A stretch of DNA of 64,000 nt from Pseudomonas marginalis (lineage in GTDB: Bacteria > Pseudomonadota > Gammaproteobacteria > Pseudomonadales > Pseudomonadaceae): assembly GCF_900105325.1 (NCBI RefSeq), contig NZ_FNSU01000003.1, forward strand, positions 124,001 to 188,000, in the 5' to 3' direction. The position numbers were made by a program, and so were the translations under genes. Shown piece by piece: positions 50,060 through 58,396 of the stretch (positions are counted from its first letter, which is position 1; every line of letters begins with the position of its first letter). Below the pieces are notes generated by a model that had not been told where the DNA came from, ran no database searches, and saw nothing but the letters and a program-made list of their open reading frames with translations.

Positions 50060-52957
50060 TTAACCCTCCTGGCGTTGGTTGGTGGGGTCGAAGAACGGCA
50101 GTTGCACCACCTCGGCCTGGACGACGATGCCGCCCTCGACGCGAATCGGAATGCGCTGCCCCGGTGTGCTCTGGTCGATCCCGGCGTAGGCCAGGCCGAT
50201 GATGCGGCCCAGGCTGGTGGAGTATTCGCAGGAGGTGACGTTGCCGCTGATGTCCGCGCCGTTGAGTACCAGGTGGCCTTCCAGCGGTTGCACGCTGCCC
50301 TTGGGCAGGCTGAAGCCCACCAGTTTGCGTTTCAGCGGCTGGGCTTCGAGGATGTCCACCGAGCGGCGGCCGACGAAGAACGGCTTGTTGCGGCTGACCG
50401 CCCAGCCCATGTCGATTTCTGCCGGGTGAGTCATGCCGTCGGTGTCCTGGCTGATGATCACGTGGCCTTTTTCCAGGCGCAGCAGGCGTTGGGTTTCGAC
50501 GCCGAAGGGGCGAATGTCAAAGGCCTTGCCGGCCGTCATCAACGCGTCCCACAACGCCAGGCCGTGGCGTGCCGGTACGTGGATTTCATAGCCCAGCTCG
50601 CCGACAAACCCGACCCGCAGCAAGCGCGCCTTGATCCCGGCCACCGTGCCCTGGCGCACGCCCAGGTAGGGGAAGCCTTCGGCACTGAGGTCGAGGTCGT
50701 TGCACACCTGCTCCAGCACCTTGCGCGAATCCGGCCCGGCCACGTTCACCGCACAGATCGCTGCCGTGACGTTGGTCACGTCCACGTCCAGGCGCCACTG
50801 TGCGTTCCACTTGAGCATCTGCTGGTAGATGCGGTCGACGCCGCTGGTGGTGGCGGTGACGTAGAAATGCTTGTCGGCCAGCCGCGCGCACACGCCGTCG
50901 TCGATCACCACGCCGTGTTCGTTGGTCATCAGCGCATAACGCGAGCGGCCCACCGGCTGCTTGAGGAACGCGAAGGTGTACATGCGGTTGAGCAATTCGG
51001 CGGCGTCCGGGCCGCGCACGTCCAGGCCACCGAGTGTGGACACATCGATCAGACCGACCTTGTTACGCACATGCAGCGCTTCGGCCTGCATGCACGCTTC
51101 GCGGTCCTGGGGCTTGCCGTAATAGGCCGGGCGCTGCCAGATACCGGCGGGCATCATCTTCGCCCCGGCTTGCACATGGCGCGCGTGCATCGGCGTTTGG
51201 CGGTAGGGGTCGAAGGCGCGTCCGGCGACATGGGCGAGTTTCTCCGCCACGAACGGCGGCCGTGCGGTGGTGACCCCGGTTTCGCTGATCGTGCGCTGGG
51301 TCGCCCAGGCCACCAGCCGTGCGGTCGGCAGCGCCGAGTGACGTCCCTGGGACGGACCCATGCCGACCGTGGAGTAACGCTTGACCAACTGCACATCGCG
51401 GTAGCCGATGCGGGTGGCGTTGACGATATCCGCCACTTGCAGGTCTTCGTCGAAGTCGACGAAATCCTTGCCCTTGGGGTGCGGGAAGATCGGCCAGTGG
51501 AAGTTGACCTGGGCTTCGCTGCGCAGCGCTGCAGGCGGGCTCGGGCTGTTCAAACCGAGGGCGCACAGGCTGTCGGCGGCGGCGTTGGACCCATCCGCCA
51601 GCACATTGTCCAGTTGATGCCGACCGTGTACGGAACCGGCCACGCCCAGGTTGCGCGGCAGGCCACTGAGGCTGAACTCCGCTCGCGAGTCGTCATAGGC
51701 CAGCTTGCCACCGGCCTGGCACAGCAGCTGATAGACCGGCATATAACCGGCCGACATGCACAGCAGGTCGCAGTCGATCACTTGCCCGCTGGCGCTGACC
51801 TGGCCCTGGCCGGTGATCTGGCGCACATCGACGCCTTTCACATGGCGCAGGCCTTTTTCATGCAGGGCCTCGAACACGGTGCTGTTGCTCAGGCACGGGA
51901 TCTTGCGCTGGGCCAGGGCACCCGGCAGGGCTTTGTCCGCCGGGGCGTGACGCAGGTCGATCACGGCGGCCACGTCCACGCCCTGGTCATGCAGGTCGAG
52001 GGCGGCGAGGTAGCCGTCATCGTTGCCGGTGAGTACCACTGCGCGCTTGCCGGGCTTGACCGCGTAGAGCTTCATCAGGCGTTGCGCGGCGCTGGTGAGC
52101 ATCACCCCCGGCAGGTCGTTGTTGCGGAAGACCACCGGTTGGTCGAACGAACCGCTGCACACCAGGCACTGTTGCGCGCGCACTTTGTACAGGCGCTTGC
52201 CCTGGATCACCGGCAGGTAGTTGTCGGTGAACCAGGCATTGCAGGTGGCGTCGGTGAGCACCTGGATATTCGCGTGTTGCTGCACCGCGCCGAGCAACTC
52301 GCGGCGCAGGGTGTCGGCACGGGTGCCGGCAATATCGAAGCGCGCGTAGGTCAGCGACCCGCCGAGGATCGGCTGCTGCTCGATCAGCAGCACCTTGGCG
52401 CCGGCATTCGCGGCGGTCAGCGCGGCCTGCAAGCCAGCGGGGCCGGCGCCGATCACGGCGAGGTCGGTGAACAGGTAGGCCTTGTCGTAGTACTCGGGTT
52501 GGAACGTCAGGTCGAGCACGCCCAGGCCGGCCTTTTTGCGGATGATCGGCTCCCAGACTTTCCACATGCCCTTGGGCTTGTAGAACGAACGGTAGTAGAA
52601 ACCCACTGGCATGAACCTGGAGAACTTGCCCAGGTAGGCGTCCTTGTCGTTATCCAGCGAGCCGTTGACGTTCTGCGCCGTCACCGCCAGGCCGGCGGAC
52701 AGCGCGTGGGCATCGGCCAATACGTTGGGTTCGCGGGGCAGTTGCACCAGGCTGTTGGCGTCATGGCCGGCCATGGTCAATGGGCCGCGTGGGCGGTGGT
52801 ACTTGAACGAACGCGACATCAGGAAGCGCCCGTTGGCGAGCAGCGCGCTGGCGATGCTGTCGCCCTGCAAACCTTGGTAGGGCAGGCCGTCGAAACTGAA
52901 ATCGAGTGGCTGGTCACGCTGGATCAGCAGGCCCATGGGGGCGGGGAGGCGGTTCAT
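50060..52957 (-). CDS. mgdC: Sarcosine-oxidase-like alpha subunit, probable N-methylglutamate dehydrogenase MgdC
   Basis: A 965-residue protein, standard for SoxA. The N-terminus (QRDQPLDFSFDGLPYQGLQGDSIASALLANG) is the ferredoxin-like fold. A Rossmann motif AVIGAGPAGLQAALTAANAGAKVLLIEQQ near residue 170 binds NAD+. From about residue 570 the protein is a GcvT-like domain with the folate pocket (VGLIDVSTLGGLDVRGPDAAELLNRMYT and GFVGELGYEIHVPARHG). Folate binding lets the enzyme trap the methyl carbon as methylene-tetrahydrofolate. The ATG at 52957 has AAGGAG and overlaps mgdB by four bases; the upstream open frame lies inside mgdB. Confidence 0.88.
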   Translation of the reverse strand: MNRLPAPMGLLIQRDQPLDFSFDGLPYQGLQGDSIASALLANGRFLMSRSFKYHRPRGPLTMAGHDANSLVQLPREPNVLADAHALSAGLAVTAQNVNGSLDNDKDAYLGKFSRFMPVGFYYRSFYKPKGMWKVWEPIIRKKAGLGVLDLTFQPEYYDKAYLFTDLAVIGAGPAGLQAALTAANAGAKVLLIEQQPILGGSLTYARFDIAGTRADTLRRELLGAVQQHANIQVLTDATCNAWFTDNYLPVIQGKRLYKVRAQQCLVCSGSFDQPVVFRNNDLPGVMLTSAAQRLMKLYAVKPGKRAVVLTGNDDGYLAALDLHDQGVDVAAVIDLRHAPADKALPGALAQRKIPCLSNSTVFEALHEKGLRHVKGVDVRQITGQGQVSASGQVIDCDLLCMSAGYMPVYQLLCQAGGKLAYDDSRAEFSLSGLPRNLGVAGSVHGRHQLDNVLADGSNAAADSLCALGLNSPSPPAALRSEAQVNFHWPIFPHPKGKDFVDFDEDLQVADIVNATRIGYRDVQLVKRYSTVGMGPSQGRHSALPTARLVAWATQRTISETGVTTARPPFVAEKLAHVAGRAFDPYRQTPMHARHVQAGAKMMPAGIWQRPAYYGKPQDREACMQAEALHVRNKVGLIDVSTLGGLDVRGPDAAELLNRMYTFAFLKQPVGRSRYALMTNEHGVVIDDGVCARLADKHFYVTATTSGVDRIYQQMLKWNAQWRLDVDVTNVTAAICAVNVAGPDSRKVLEQVCNDLDLSAEGFPYLGVRQGTVAGIKARLLRVGFVGELGYEIHVPARHGLALWDALMTAGKAFDIRPFGVETQRLLRLEKGHVIISQDTDGMTHPAEIDMGWAVSRNKPFFVGRRSVDILEAQPLKRKLVGFSLPKGSVQPLEGHLVLNGADISGNVTSCEYSTSLGRIIGLAYAGIDQSTPGQRIPIRVEGGIVVQAEVVQLPFFDPTNQRQEG

Positions 52958-53253
52958 CCGGCGATCTCCTTGGCGGTGGTGAAGTCGACGCGGGTAGTGA
53001 ACACTTCGCGCGGATCGAAGGTGCGCAGGATCTCGTCGGTGACCGTGTGGCGTTCGGCGAGGAACCAGTAACTGGACGGCGTGTGCATCCACCATTCGCG
53101 CACCACACCGGCGAGGTTGTCGGTGTTGAACACGTAGTCGGCCCATTCGGCATCGCTGCAGGTCAGCGGGTCGGGCATCGGTTTGAATTCACCGCCGTAG
53201 GTGAACTCGCTGATATTGCGCGGCCCGTTGAGCGGGCAAATCATGATTTTCAT
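52954..53253 (-). CDS. mgdB: Sarcosine-oxidase-like delta subunit, probable MgdB, with altered zinc site
   Basis: A 99-residue SoxD-family protein. The family core ISEFTYGGEFKPMPDP and the WWMHTPSSYWFLAERHTVT segment are present. In SoxD a zinc ion is held by Cys6, Cys9, a His and a further Cys four residues on. Here Cys6 and His57 remain, but position 9 is Asn and position 61 is Ser, so the site is probably lost. It sits 13 bp after mgdA. Confidence 0.85.
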   Translation of the reverse strand: MKIMICPLNGPRNISEFTYGGEFKPMPDPLTCSDAEWADYVFNTDNLAGVVREWWMHTPSSYWFLAERHTVTDEILRTFDPREVFTTRVDFTTAKEIAG

Positions 53254-53266
53254 CGTCTGCTCTCCG

Positions 53267-54508
53267 TCAGTGGCTGGCCGCTGTGGCGCCCATTTCGTTG
53301 ACTTGCTGGAAGGTCGAGAAACGTTCGAGGCCGAAGGGCTTGATCAAGTCCGGCACCTTGCCGCCGCTGGCGACCAGCTCGGCCATGGTCTTGCCGCAGA
53401 TCGGCGTGGCCTTGAAGCCCCAGGTGCCCCAGCCGGCGTCGAGGTAGTAATTCTTCAGCGGCGACAGGCCCATGATCGGGCTGTAGTCGGGGGTCATGTC
53501 GGTGATCCCGGCCCACTGGCGCATCAACTTGGCGTTGGCCAGGAACGGAAACATCTCGATGGCATGGGCCAACAGGCTTTCCTTGAGGTCCAGGGTCGAG
53601 CGCGTGTTGAACAGCGGGTACGGGTCGGAACCGCCACCGAACACCACTTCGCCACGGCTGGTTTGCTGCACGTAGCAGTGCAGGGCCGAGGAACTCACCA
53701 ACGGGTCGAGGAACGGCTTGAACGGCTGGGTGACCATGGCCTGCAACGGGAAGGTCTGGATCGGCGAACGGATACCGGCCTTGGCCATCAGCAGCGAGCT
53801 GTGCCCGGCAATCGCCTGCACCGCGCAGCCGCACCGGATGGTGCCGCGATTGGTTTTCACCGCGGTGATGGCGCCGTTTTCGATGATCAGGTCCTGGACT
53901 TCGGTGAGCTGATGGATTTCCACGCCGCGCTTGGCCGCCTGCTTGGCGTAGCCCCAGGCCACGGCATCGTGACGCGCGGTCGCGCCGTCGATATGCCAGA
54001 GCCCGGCGATCACCGGCAAGTGGCCGGGGTCGAGGTTGAGGCTGGGCACCAGCTCGCGGATCTGCTGGCGGTCGATCATCTCGGTACGCCCGCCGAAGTG
54101 CTTGTTGACCTCGGCGCGCTGGCGGAACGAACGCACGGTGGCGTCGGTGTGGGCCAGGGTCAGTTGGCCGCGCTCGGAGTACATGATGTTGAAATCGAAT
54201 TCGTTGGACAGCGACTGGAACATCTTCACCGACTCGGCATAGAAACGAACGCCTTCGCTGGTGAGGTAGTTGGAGCGGATCACCGCCGTATTGCGCGCGG
54301 TATTGCCGCCGCCCAGGTAGGCCTTTTCCAGCACCGCTATATTGGTGATGCCGTGGTACTTGGCCAGGTAGTAGGCCGTCGCCAGGCCATGGCCACCGGC
54401 GCCGATGATCACCACGTCGTAACTCGACTTGAGTGCCTTGGGCGGTGGCAGGTCCACCTCCACCGGGTACTCCGAACTCAGCCCGTATTTCAATAGATTG
54501 AATGGCAT
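53267..54508 (-). CDS. mgdA: Sarcosine-oxidase-like beta subunit, probable N-methylglutamate dehydrogenase MgdA
   Basis: A 413-residue flavoprotein of the SoxB family. DVVIIGAGGHGLATAYYLAKYHG (about residues 31-53) binds FAD. The ATARHDAVAWGYAKQAAKRG segment (about 176-195) contains the His used for covalent FMN attachment in SoxB. It is the catalytic subunit that oxidises the N-methyl amino acid. Its start overlaps the folD 3' end by 19 bases. Sarcosine or dimethylglycine are alternative substrates, but the gmaS-mgsABC partner operon argues for N-methylglutamate. Confidence 0.88.
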   Translation of the reverse strand: MPFNLLKYGLSSEYPVEVDLPPPKALKSSYDVVIIGAGGHGLATAYYLAKYHGITNIAVLEKAYLGGGNTARNTAVIRSNYLTSEGVRFYAESVKMFQSLSNEFDFNIMYSERGQLTLAHTDATVRSFRQRAEVNKHFGGRTEMIDRQQIRELVPSLNLDPGHLPVIAGLWHIDGATARHDAVAWGYAKQAAKRGVEIHQLTEVQDLIIENGAITAVKTNRGTIRCGCAVQAIAGHSSLLMAKAGIRSPIQTFPLQAMVTQPFKPFLDPLVSSSALHCYVQQTSRGEVVFGGGSDPYPLFNTRSTLDLKESLLAHAIEMFPFLANAKLMRQWAGITDMTPDYSPIMGLSPLKNYYLDAGWGTWGFKATPICGKTMAELVASGGKVPDLIKPFGLERFSTFQQVNEMGATAASH

Positions 54509-55395
54509 ACGGCCTCCGATTGGCTGCGTAGGGCGTGGTGTTGCGCCAGGGCGGCGGCCACGGTGTTTTTCATCAGGAAGGCAATGGTCATCGGCCCGAC
54601 ACCGCCGGGCACCGGGGTGATGGCGGCGACATGGGGCAGGGCGCTGTCGAAGTCGACATCACCCACCAGGCGGCTGCGGCCGTCGTCGTCGATGCGGTTG
54701 ATGCCGACATCGATCACCACCGCGCCGGGCTTCAACCAGCTCGCGTCAATCAAGCGGGCGCGGCCCACGGCGGCGATCACGATATCGGCCTGGCGACACA
54801 GGGCCTGGGCGTCGTGGCTGCGCGAATGCAGCACGGTCACCGAGCAATCCGCCTTGAGCAGCAGCGCGGCCATGGGCTTACCGACGATGTTCGAACGGCC
54901 GATTACCACCGCGTGTTTGCCACGCAGGTCGCCGCAGGTTTGCTCCAACAGATACAGGCAACCGCTCGGGGTGCATGGCGTGAGCACTGCGCGGCCCTGG
55001 CTGAGGCCGCCGACGTTCTGGCTGTGAAACCCATCGACGTCCTTGTCCGGCGCGATGGCCTCCAGGGCGCGCAGTTCGTCCATCTGCGCCGGCAACGGTA
55101 ATTGCAGGAGGACGCCGTGGATCGCAGGGTCGGCATTCAATTGGCCGATCAGGATCAACAAGTGTTCGGTGCTGGTATCGCCGGGCAGGCGATGCTCCAC
55201 GGAGCGGATGCCCACCTCTTCGGCGCGCAGGATCTTGTTGCGCACATAGACCTGGCTGGCCGGGTCGCTGCCCACCAGGATCACCGCCAGCGCCGGTTGA
55301 ATAGCCTGCCCATGCAGCCGCGCCACGTCCTCGCGCACTTGCAGCAGCACGCGCGCCGCGGCGGCTTTGCCGTCGATCAGTTTATGCGCGCTCAC
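54490..55395 (-). CDS. folD: Methylenetetrahydrofolate dehydrogenase/cyclohydrolase
   Basis: A 301-residue bifunctional FolD. The catalytic Tyr-x3-Lys is in SQVYVRNKILRAEEVGI (about residues 47-63). DKDVDGFHSQNVG (about 118-130) and the NADP motif VVIGRSNIVGKPMAALLL (about 163-180) are intact. It oxidises methylene-THF to 10-formyl-THF. Its place between purU and mgdA suggests it is a dedicated copy that drains C1 units from demethylation. It overlaps both neighbours. Confidence 0.93.
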   Translation of the reverse strand: MSAHKLIDGKAAAARVLLQVREDVARLHGQAIQPALAVILVGSDPASQVYVRNKILRAEEVGIRSVEHRLPGDTSTEHLLILIGQLNADPAIHGVLLQLPLPAQMDELRALEAIAPDKDVDGFHSQNVGGLSQGRAVLTPCTPSGCLYLLEQTCGDLRGKHAVVIGRSNIVGKPMAALLLKADCSVTVLHSRSHDAQALCRQADIVIAAVGRARLIDASWLKPGAVVIDVGINRIDDDGRSRLVGDVDFDSALPHVAAITPVPGGVGPMTIAFLMKNTVAAALAQHHALRSQSEAVCHSIY

Positions 55396-56258
55396 CGGAA
55401 CACCACCGTTCTGTCCTGATTGAGGAAGACCCGGTGCTCCAGGTGGTACTTGACCGCCTTGGACAGGGCCACGGTTTCGGTGTCGCGGCCGATGGCGACC
55501 AGGTCGTCGGGCTTGTACACGTGGTCGACGCGCTGCACTTCCTGCTCGATGATCGGGCCCTCATCCAGGTCGCTGGTCACATAGTGCGCGGTGGCACCGA
55601 TCAACTTCACACCGCGTTGATACGCCTGGTGATAGGGCTTGGCACCCTTGAACCCGGGCAGGAACGAATGGTGGATATTGATCGCCCGCCCCGACAGTTG
55701 CCGGCACAGGTCGTCGGAGAGGATCTGCATGTAGCGCGCCAACACCACCAGCTCGGTGCGGGTGTCGTCGACGATCTTCATCAGCTCGGTTTCCTGCGCG
55801 GCCTTGTTGTCCCTGGACACCGGCAGGTAGATAAAGCGAATGCCCTCGCGCTCGGCCATCGGCCGCAGGTCGAGGTGGTTGGAGACGATGGCGGTGATGG
55901 TCATGTCCATCTCGCCCTTGTGGTAGCGGTAGAGCAGGTCGGTGAGGCAGTGGTCGAACTTGCTCACCATCAGCATCACGCGCATCGGCTCGCGGGTGTC
56001 GTGCAGCTCCCACTGCATGTCGAAGGCCTGGGCGACATCGGCGAAACCGTCTCTGATCTCTTGCAGGTCGCCTGTGTGGCCATCGTTGAAACGGAACACG
56101 GCACGCATGAAAAAGCGGCCGCTGAAGTCATCATCGAACTGCGCCATTTCCCCGATGTAGCACGCCTTGTCCGCCAGGTAAGTGGTGACGGCAGCGACGA
56201 TGCCGGACACGGCGGGGCACGTCACCTTGATGATGAAATGGTTTTTTTCGTGTTGCAT
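55392..56258 (-). CDS. purU: Formyltetrahydrofolate deformylase
   Basis: A 288-residue PurU. An N-terminal ACT domain (HFIIKVTCPAVSGIVAAVTTYLADKACYIGEMAQFDD, about residues 6-42) precedes the formyltransferase-like domain. The catalytic Asn-His-Asp are seen in INIHHSFLPGFKGAKPYHQAY and HYVTSDLDEGPII. It hydrolyses 10-formyl-THF to formate and THF and so recycles folate during demethylation. It is the first gene of the mgd operon, with the motif at 56342-56366 lying 84 bp before its ATG (56258, GAGGACG site). Confidence 0.92.
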   Translation of the reverse strand: MQHEKNHFIIKVTCPAVSGIVAAVTTYLADKACYIGEMAQFDDDFSGRFFMRAVFRFNDGHTGDLQEIRDGFADVAQAFDMQWELHDTREPMRVMLMVSKFDHCLTDLLYRYHKGEMDMTITAIVSNHLDLRPMAEREGIRFIYLPVSRDNKAAQETELMKIVDDTRTELVVLARYMQILSDDLCRQLSGRAINIHHSFLPGFKGAKPYHQAYQRGVKLIGATAHYVTSDLDEGPIIEQEVQRVDHVYKPDDLVAIGRDTETVALSKAVKYHLEHRVFLNQDRTVVFR

Positions 56259-56341
56259 GACACGTCCTCGGGATGATGGCGGCAGCTCATCGCATAGCGA
56301 AAAAATGTCTGAGGACAGCAGGCTCATTCCTTGAGCGCGTT

Positions 56342-56366
56342 TTCTTGTGGGGAATAAAATATTCCT
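56342..56366. promoter_or_regulatory. Operator-like motif, copy C, before purU-folD-mgd
   Basis: The 25-bp block fits TTCYTG-N2-GGGAA-N7-TTCYY, as do copies A (58210-58234) and B (58306-58330). Its centre GGAATAAAATATTCC is a perfect 15-bp dyad. The XRE-cupin protein encoded between the two operons is the natural candidate to bind. Confidence 0.65.
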
Positions 56367-56529
56367 GAAGTGGCTTTATAGGGGAATGGGGGCAGGGCGT
56401 CCAGGGTTTTTGGGAAAGTTTTTTAACTGAGGGGAAATTTTTGGGCTGGGCGCCACCAGTCACTATAGGACTTCGCCCCACACTCGCGGGTGGACGCGGT
56501 TAGAAATGGGGGAGGGGGGCTTGCCCCCG

Positions 56530-57285
56530 ATGGCGGCCTCTGGGCCGACTATTTTTTTGGATTGGACCGGGTACATATCCGTTGCTGCGGTAACGGCGGC
56601 TTAGGGTTCCGCCCTTACGGCGGCTCACTTTTGGAAAGGCCCAAAAGTAAGCAAAAGGCCTTCGCCCCAACACTCGGTGCCTCGCCTAGGCTCGGCATGC
56701 CCTCACTCCGGCTTTGGAGCGTGGGCCGCCGCGATGGGCCATCCATGGCCCAGCGCGGCTAACCCGGCGTCCTGCCGGGTTACCCACGCTCCAAAGCCTG
56801 CGTTCGGCCAGCGTGTTTGACGGGGCGATGCCAAATCAAAAACAAAAGCGAGGCGGCCTTAAAGCCGACCTGATTATTGAAGCGTACGCGGTGTGGCTTC
56901 TACTTCCTTAATCGCTGACGAAGTCAGCAATCTTTTGATCTGCTCTGGCTCTGGCTCTGGCTCTGGCTTTTGATCTTGATCTCAGGCGCCCCGTTAACCA
57001 CGCTGGCCGAACGCAGGCTTGAATCCGTGGGTAACCCGGCAGGACGCCGGGTTAGCCGTCCTGGGCCAGGGATGGCCCATGACGGCGGCCCACGGATTCA
57101 AGCCTGCGTTCGGGCATACCGAGCCTAGGCGAGGTACCGAGTGGTGGGGCAAGAGCCCTTTGGTTACTTTGGGGCTTTTCCAAAGTGACCCGCCGTAAGG
57201 GCGGAACCAATAGCCGCCGTTACCGCAGCAACGGATATGTACTCACCCAAACCCCAAAAAGCGGTCGGCCCAAAGGCCGCCACGG
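56530..57285. repeat. Large imperfect inverted repeat (about 280-bp arms)
   Basis: The left arm (about 56530-56813) reappears inverted at about 56999-57283 with scattered mismatches. Matching landmarks are CGTTGCTGCGGTAACGGCGG, CCTCGCCTAGGCTCGG, TAACCCGGCGTCCTGCCGGG and GCCTGCGTTCGGCC. About 185 bp of unrelated sequence lies between the arms. This is a Pseudomonas intergenic repeat family, not a gene. It fills most of the 1.25-kb gap between purU and the XRE regulator. A further GGGGGCAAGTCGAACCGTCG repeat copy is at 57395-57431. Confidence 0.85.
56943..56966. repeat. (CTCTGG)4 microsatellite
   Basis: Four exact CTCTGG units lie in the central spacer of the large inverted repeat. They are non-coding here, so length change would have no direct effect on a protein. 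Confidence 0.9.
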
Positions 57286-57514
57286 AACCAAGCTCCCTCA
57301 CCCCAAAGAGATTTTTCAGCCTGAAAGTTGTGTAGATACCCATGCCCCGATGAGGGCGTGTCAGTTGATGCATCTGTGGCTGACCCACTGCAATCGGGGG
57401 CAAGTCGAACCGTCGCACCGCCCCTCCCACAGGTTGATCTGCATACATCCGGTAGACCTTGCTCCGATGTTTGATCTTAGCCGGCCGTGACCTGAACAAC
57501 GGATATGCCCACGA

Positions 57515-58114
57515 TCACTCCTTATCCCCCCCATAATTCATGATCGACAACAACCGAATCGGCACCCGCACCAACTCCTCCGGCCCATGGGGAATCTCGC
57601 CCTCAAACGTCAAGCTGTCCCCGGCCTCCATCCGATACAGCTGGTTGCCATGCCGGTAAATCAACTCCCCCTCCAGCAAATGCAGAAACTCCGTCCCTGG
57701 ATGGGCAAAGGTCGGAAACTCCTCACTGGCGTCATCCATGCTGACCATGTACGCCTCGAAGCTCTTCTTCGGTCCGCGCGTGTGGTTGAGCAGGTGATAG
57801 GTATGCCCTTTCTCGGTCCCCCGGCGCACCACTTCCATGCCCTGGTCGGCCTTGACCAGCAAGGCGCTGCCATCCTGCTGGTCGTATTCGCTGAATAATT
57901 TCGACAGCGGCAGCCCGAGCACATCGCACAGGCGGCTCAAGGTATCGAGGCTGGTGGAGACCTGGGCGTTCTCGATCTTGCTCAACATGCCCTGGCTGAT
58001 ATCGGCAATCTTCGCCACGTCGGACAGCTTCAGGTCCTGGGCCTGGCGCTGGCGTTTGATCTGCAGCCCCAGGTATTGCTCGAGCTTGAGGCGCGGGGCG
58101 GTTTCGGTGGACAT
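57515..58114 (-). CDS. XRE-family regulator with C-terminal cupin
   Basis: A 199-residue regulator. The helix-turn-helix is LKLEQYLGLQIKRQRQAQDLKLSDVAKIADISQGMLSKIENAQVS (about residues 9-53). The cupin domain follows, with TFAHPGTEFLHLLEGELIYRHGNQLYRMEAGDSLTFEGEIPHGPEEL. The ATG at 58114 lies nine bases after AGGAG; two earlier ATGs are less well placed. Such proteins regulate amine and amino acid catabolism. It lies between the two halves of the pathway, and the 25-bp motif occurs before both, so it likely regulates both. It may also control itself through copy A. Confidence 0.88.
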   Translation of the reverse strand: MSTETAPRLKLEQYLGLQIKRQRQAQDLKLSDVAKIADISQGMLSKIENAQVSTSLDTLSRLCDVLGLPLSKLFSEYDQQDGSALLVKADQGMEVVRRGTEKGHTYHLLNHTRGPKKSFEAYMVSMDDASEEFPTFAHPGTEFLHLLEGELIYRHGNQLYRMEAGDSLTFEGEIPHGPEELVRVPIRLLSIMNYGGDKE

Positions 58115-58209
58115 GATCATCGGCTCCTGCACGGTTTCCGTTCAGTAATATTATTTTCGCACTGGGAAAGTGCAAGGTCTGGCGCTTGAAGGCCACCCCG
58201 CTGTGCGTA

Positions 58210-58234
58210 TTCCTGCGGGGAAAAGAATTTTCCC
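58210..58234. promoter_or_regulatory. Operator-like motif, copy A
   Basis: TTCCTG-CG-GGGAA-AAGAATT-TTCCC, with a perfect dyad GGGAAAAGAATTTTCCC at its right end. It lies between the divergent XRE regulator and gmaS genes, 80 bp upstream of the sigma-54-like promoter. Confidence 0.65.
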
Positions 58235-58289
58235 ATATATACAGCACAAAAGCGCAGCTCCACCCACTTCGATGTGTCGATCGCGATTA

Positions 58290-58305
58290 TGGCAAGGGTA
58301 TTGCA
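58290..58305 (+). promoter_or_regulatory. Sigma-54 (-24/-12) promoter of gmaS-mgsABC
   Basis: TGGCAAGGGTATTGCA has GG and GC exactly ten bases apart and matches TGGCAc-N5-TTGCa closely. It lies about 90 bp before gmaS. Sigma-54 promoters are the rule for nitrogen-assimilation genes. No NtrC site was identified. Confidence 0.65.
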
Positions 58306-58330
58306 TTCCTGTAGGGAAACTAACTTTCTT
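58306..58330. promoter_or_regulatory. Operator-like motif, copy B, at the gmaS transcription start
   Basis: TTCCTG-TA-GGGAA-ACTAACT-TTCTT starts directly after the -12 element and covers the predicted start site (near 58316). Binding here would block transcription. Confidence 0.65.
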
Positions 58331-58396
58331 TTTAGGAATAAAAAGACAGCCTAGGCCCACCCACACGGTTTTGCCTTTCGCGAGGAGTGACACGCA

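Noticed and set aside
49367..53071. 1234-codon open frame opposite mgdD-mgdC
   Set aside because: Composition is His/Gln/Arg/Val-rich shadow translation; the minus-strand subunits are clearly real.
49490..54508. Plain sarcosine oxidase operon (soxBDAG)
   Set aside because: No glyA or sarcosine/glycine-betaine genes are near, and the gmaS-mgsABC operon is; kept only as an alternative.
56490..57499. Several short open frames between purU and the XRE regulator
   Set aside because: They are translations of the large inverted repeat, with no ribosome-binding sites or homology.
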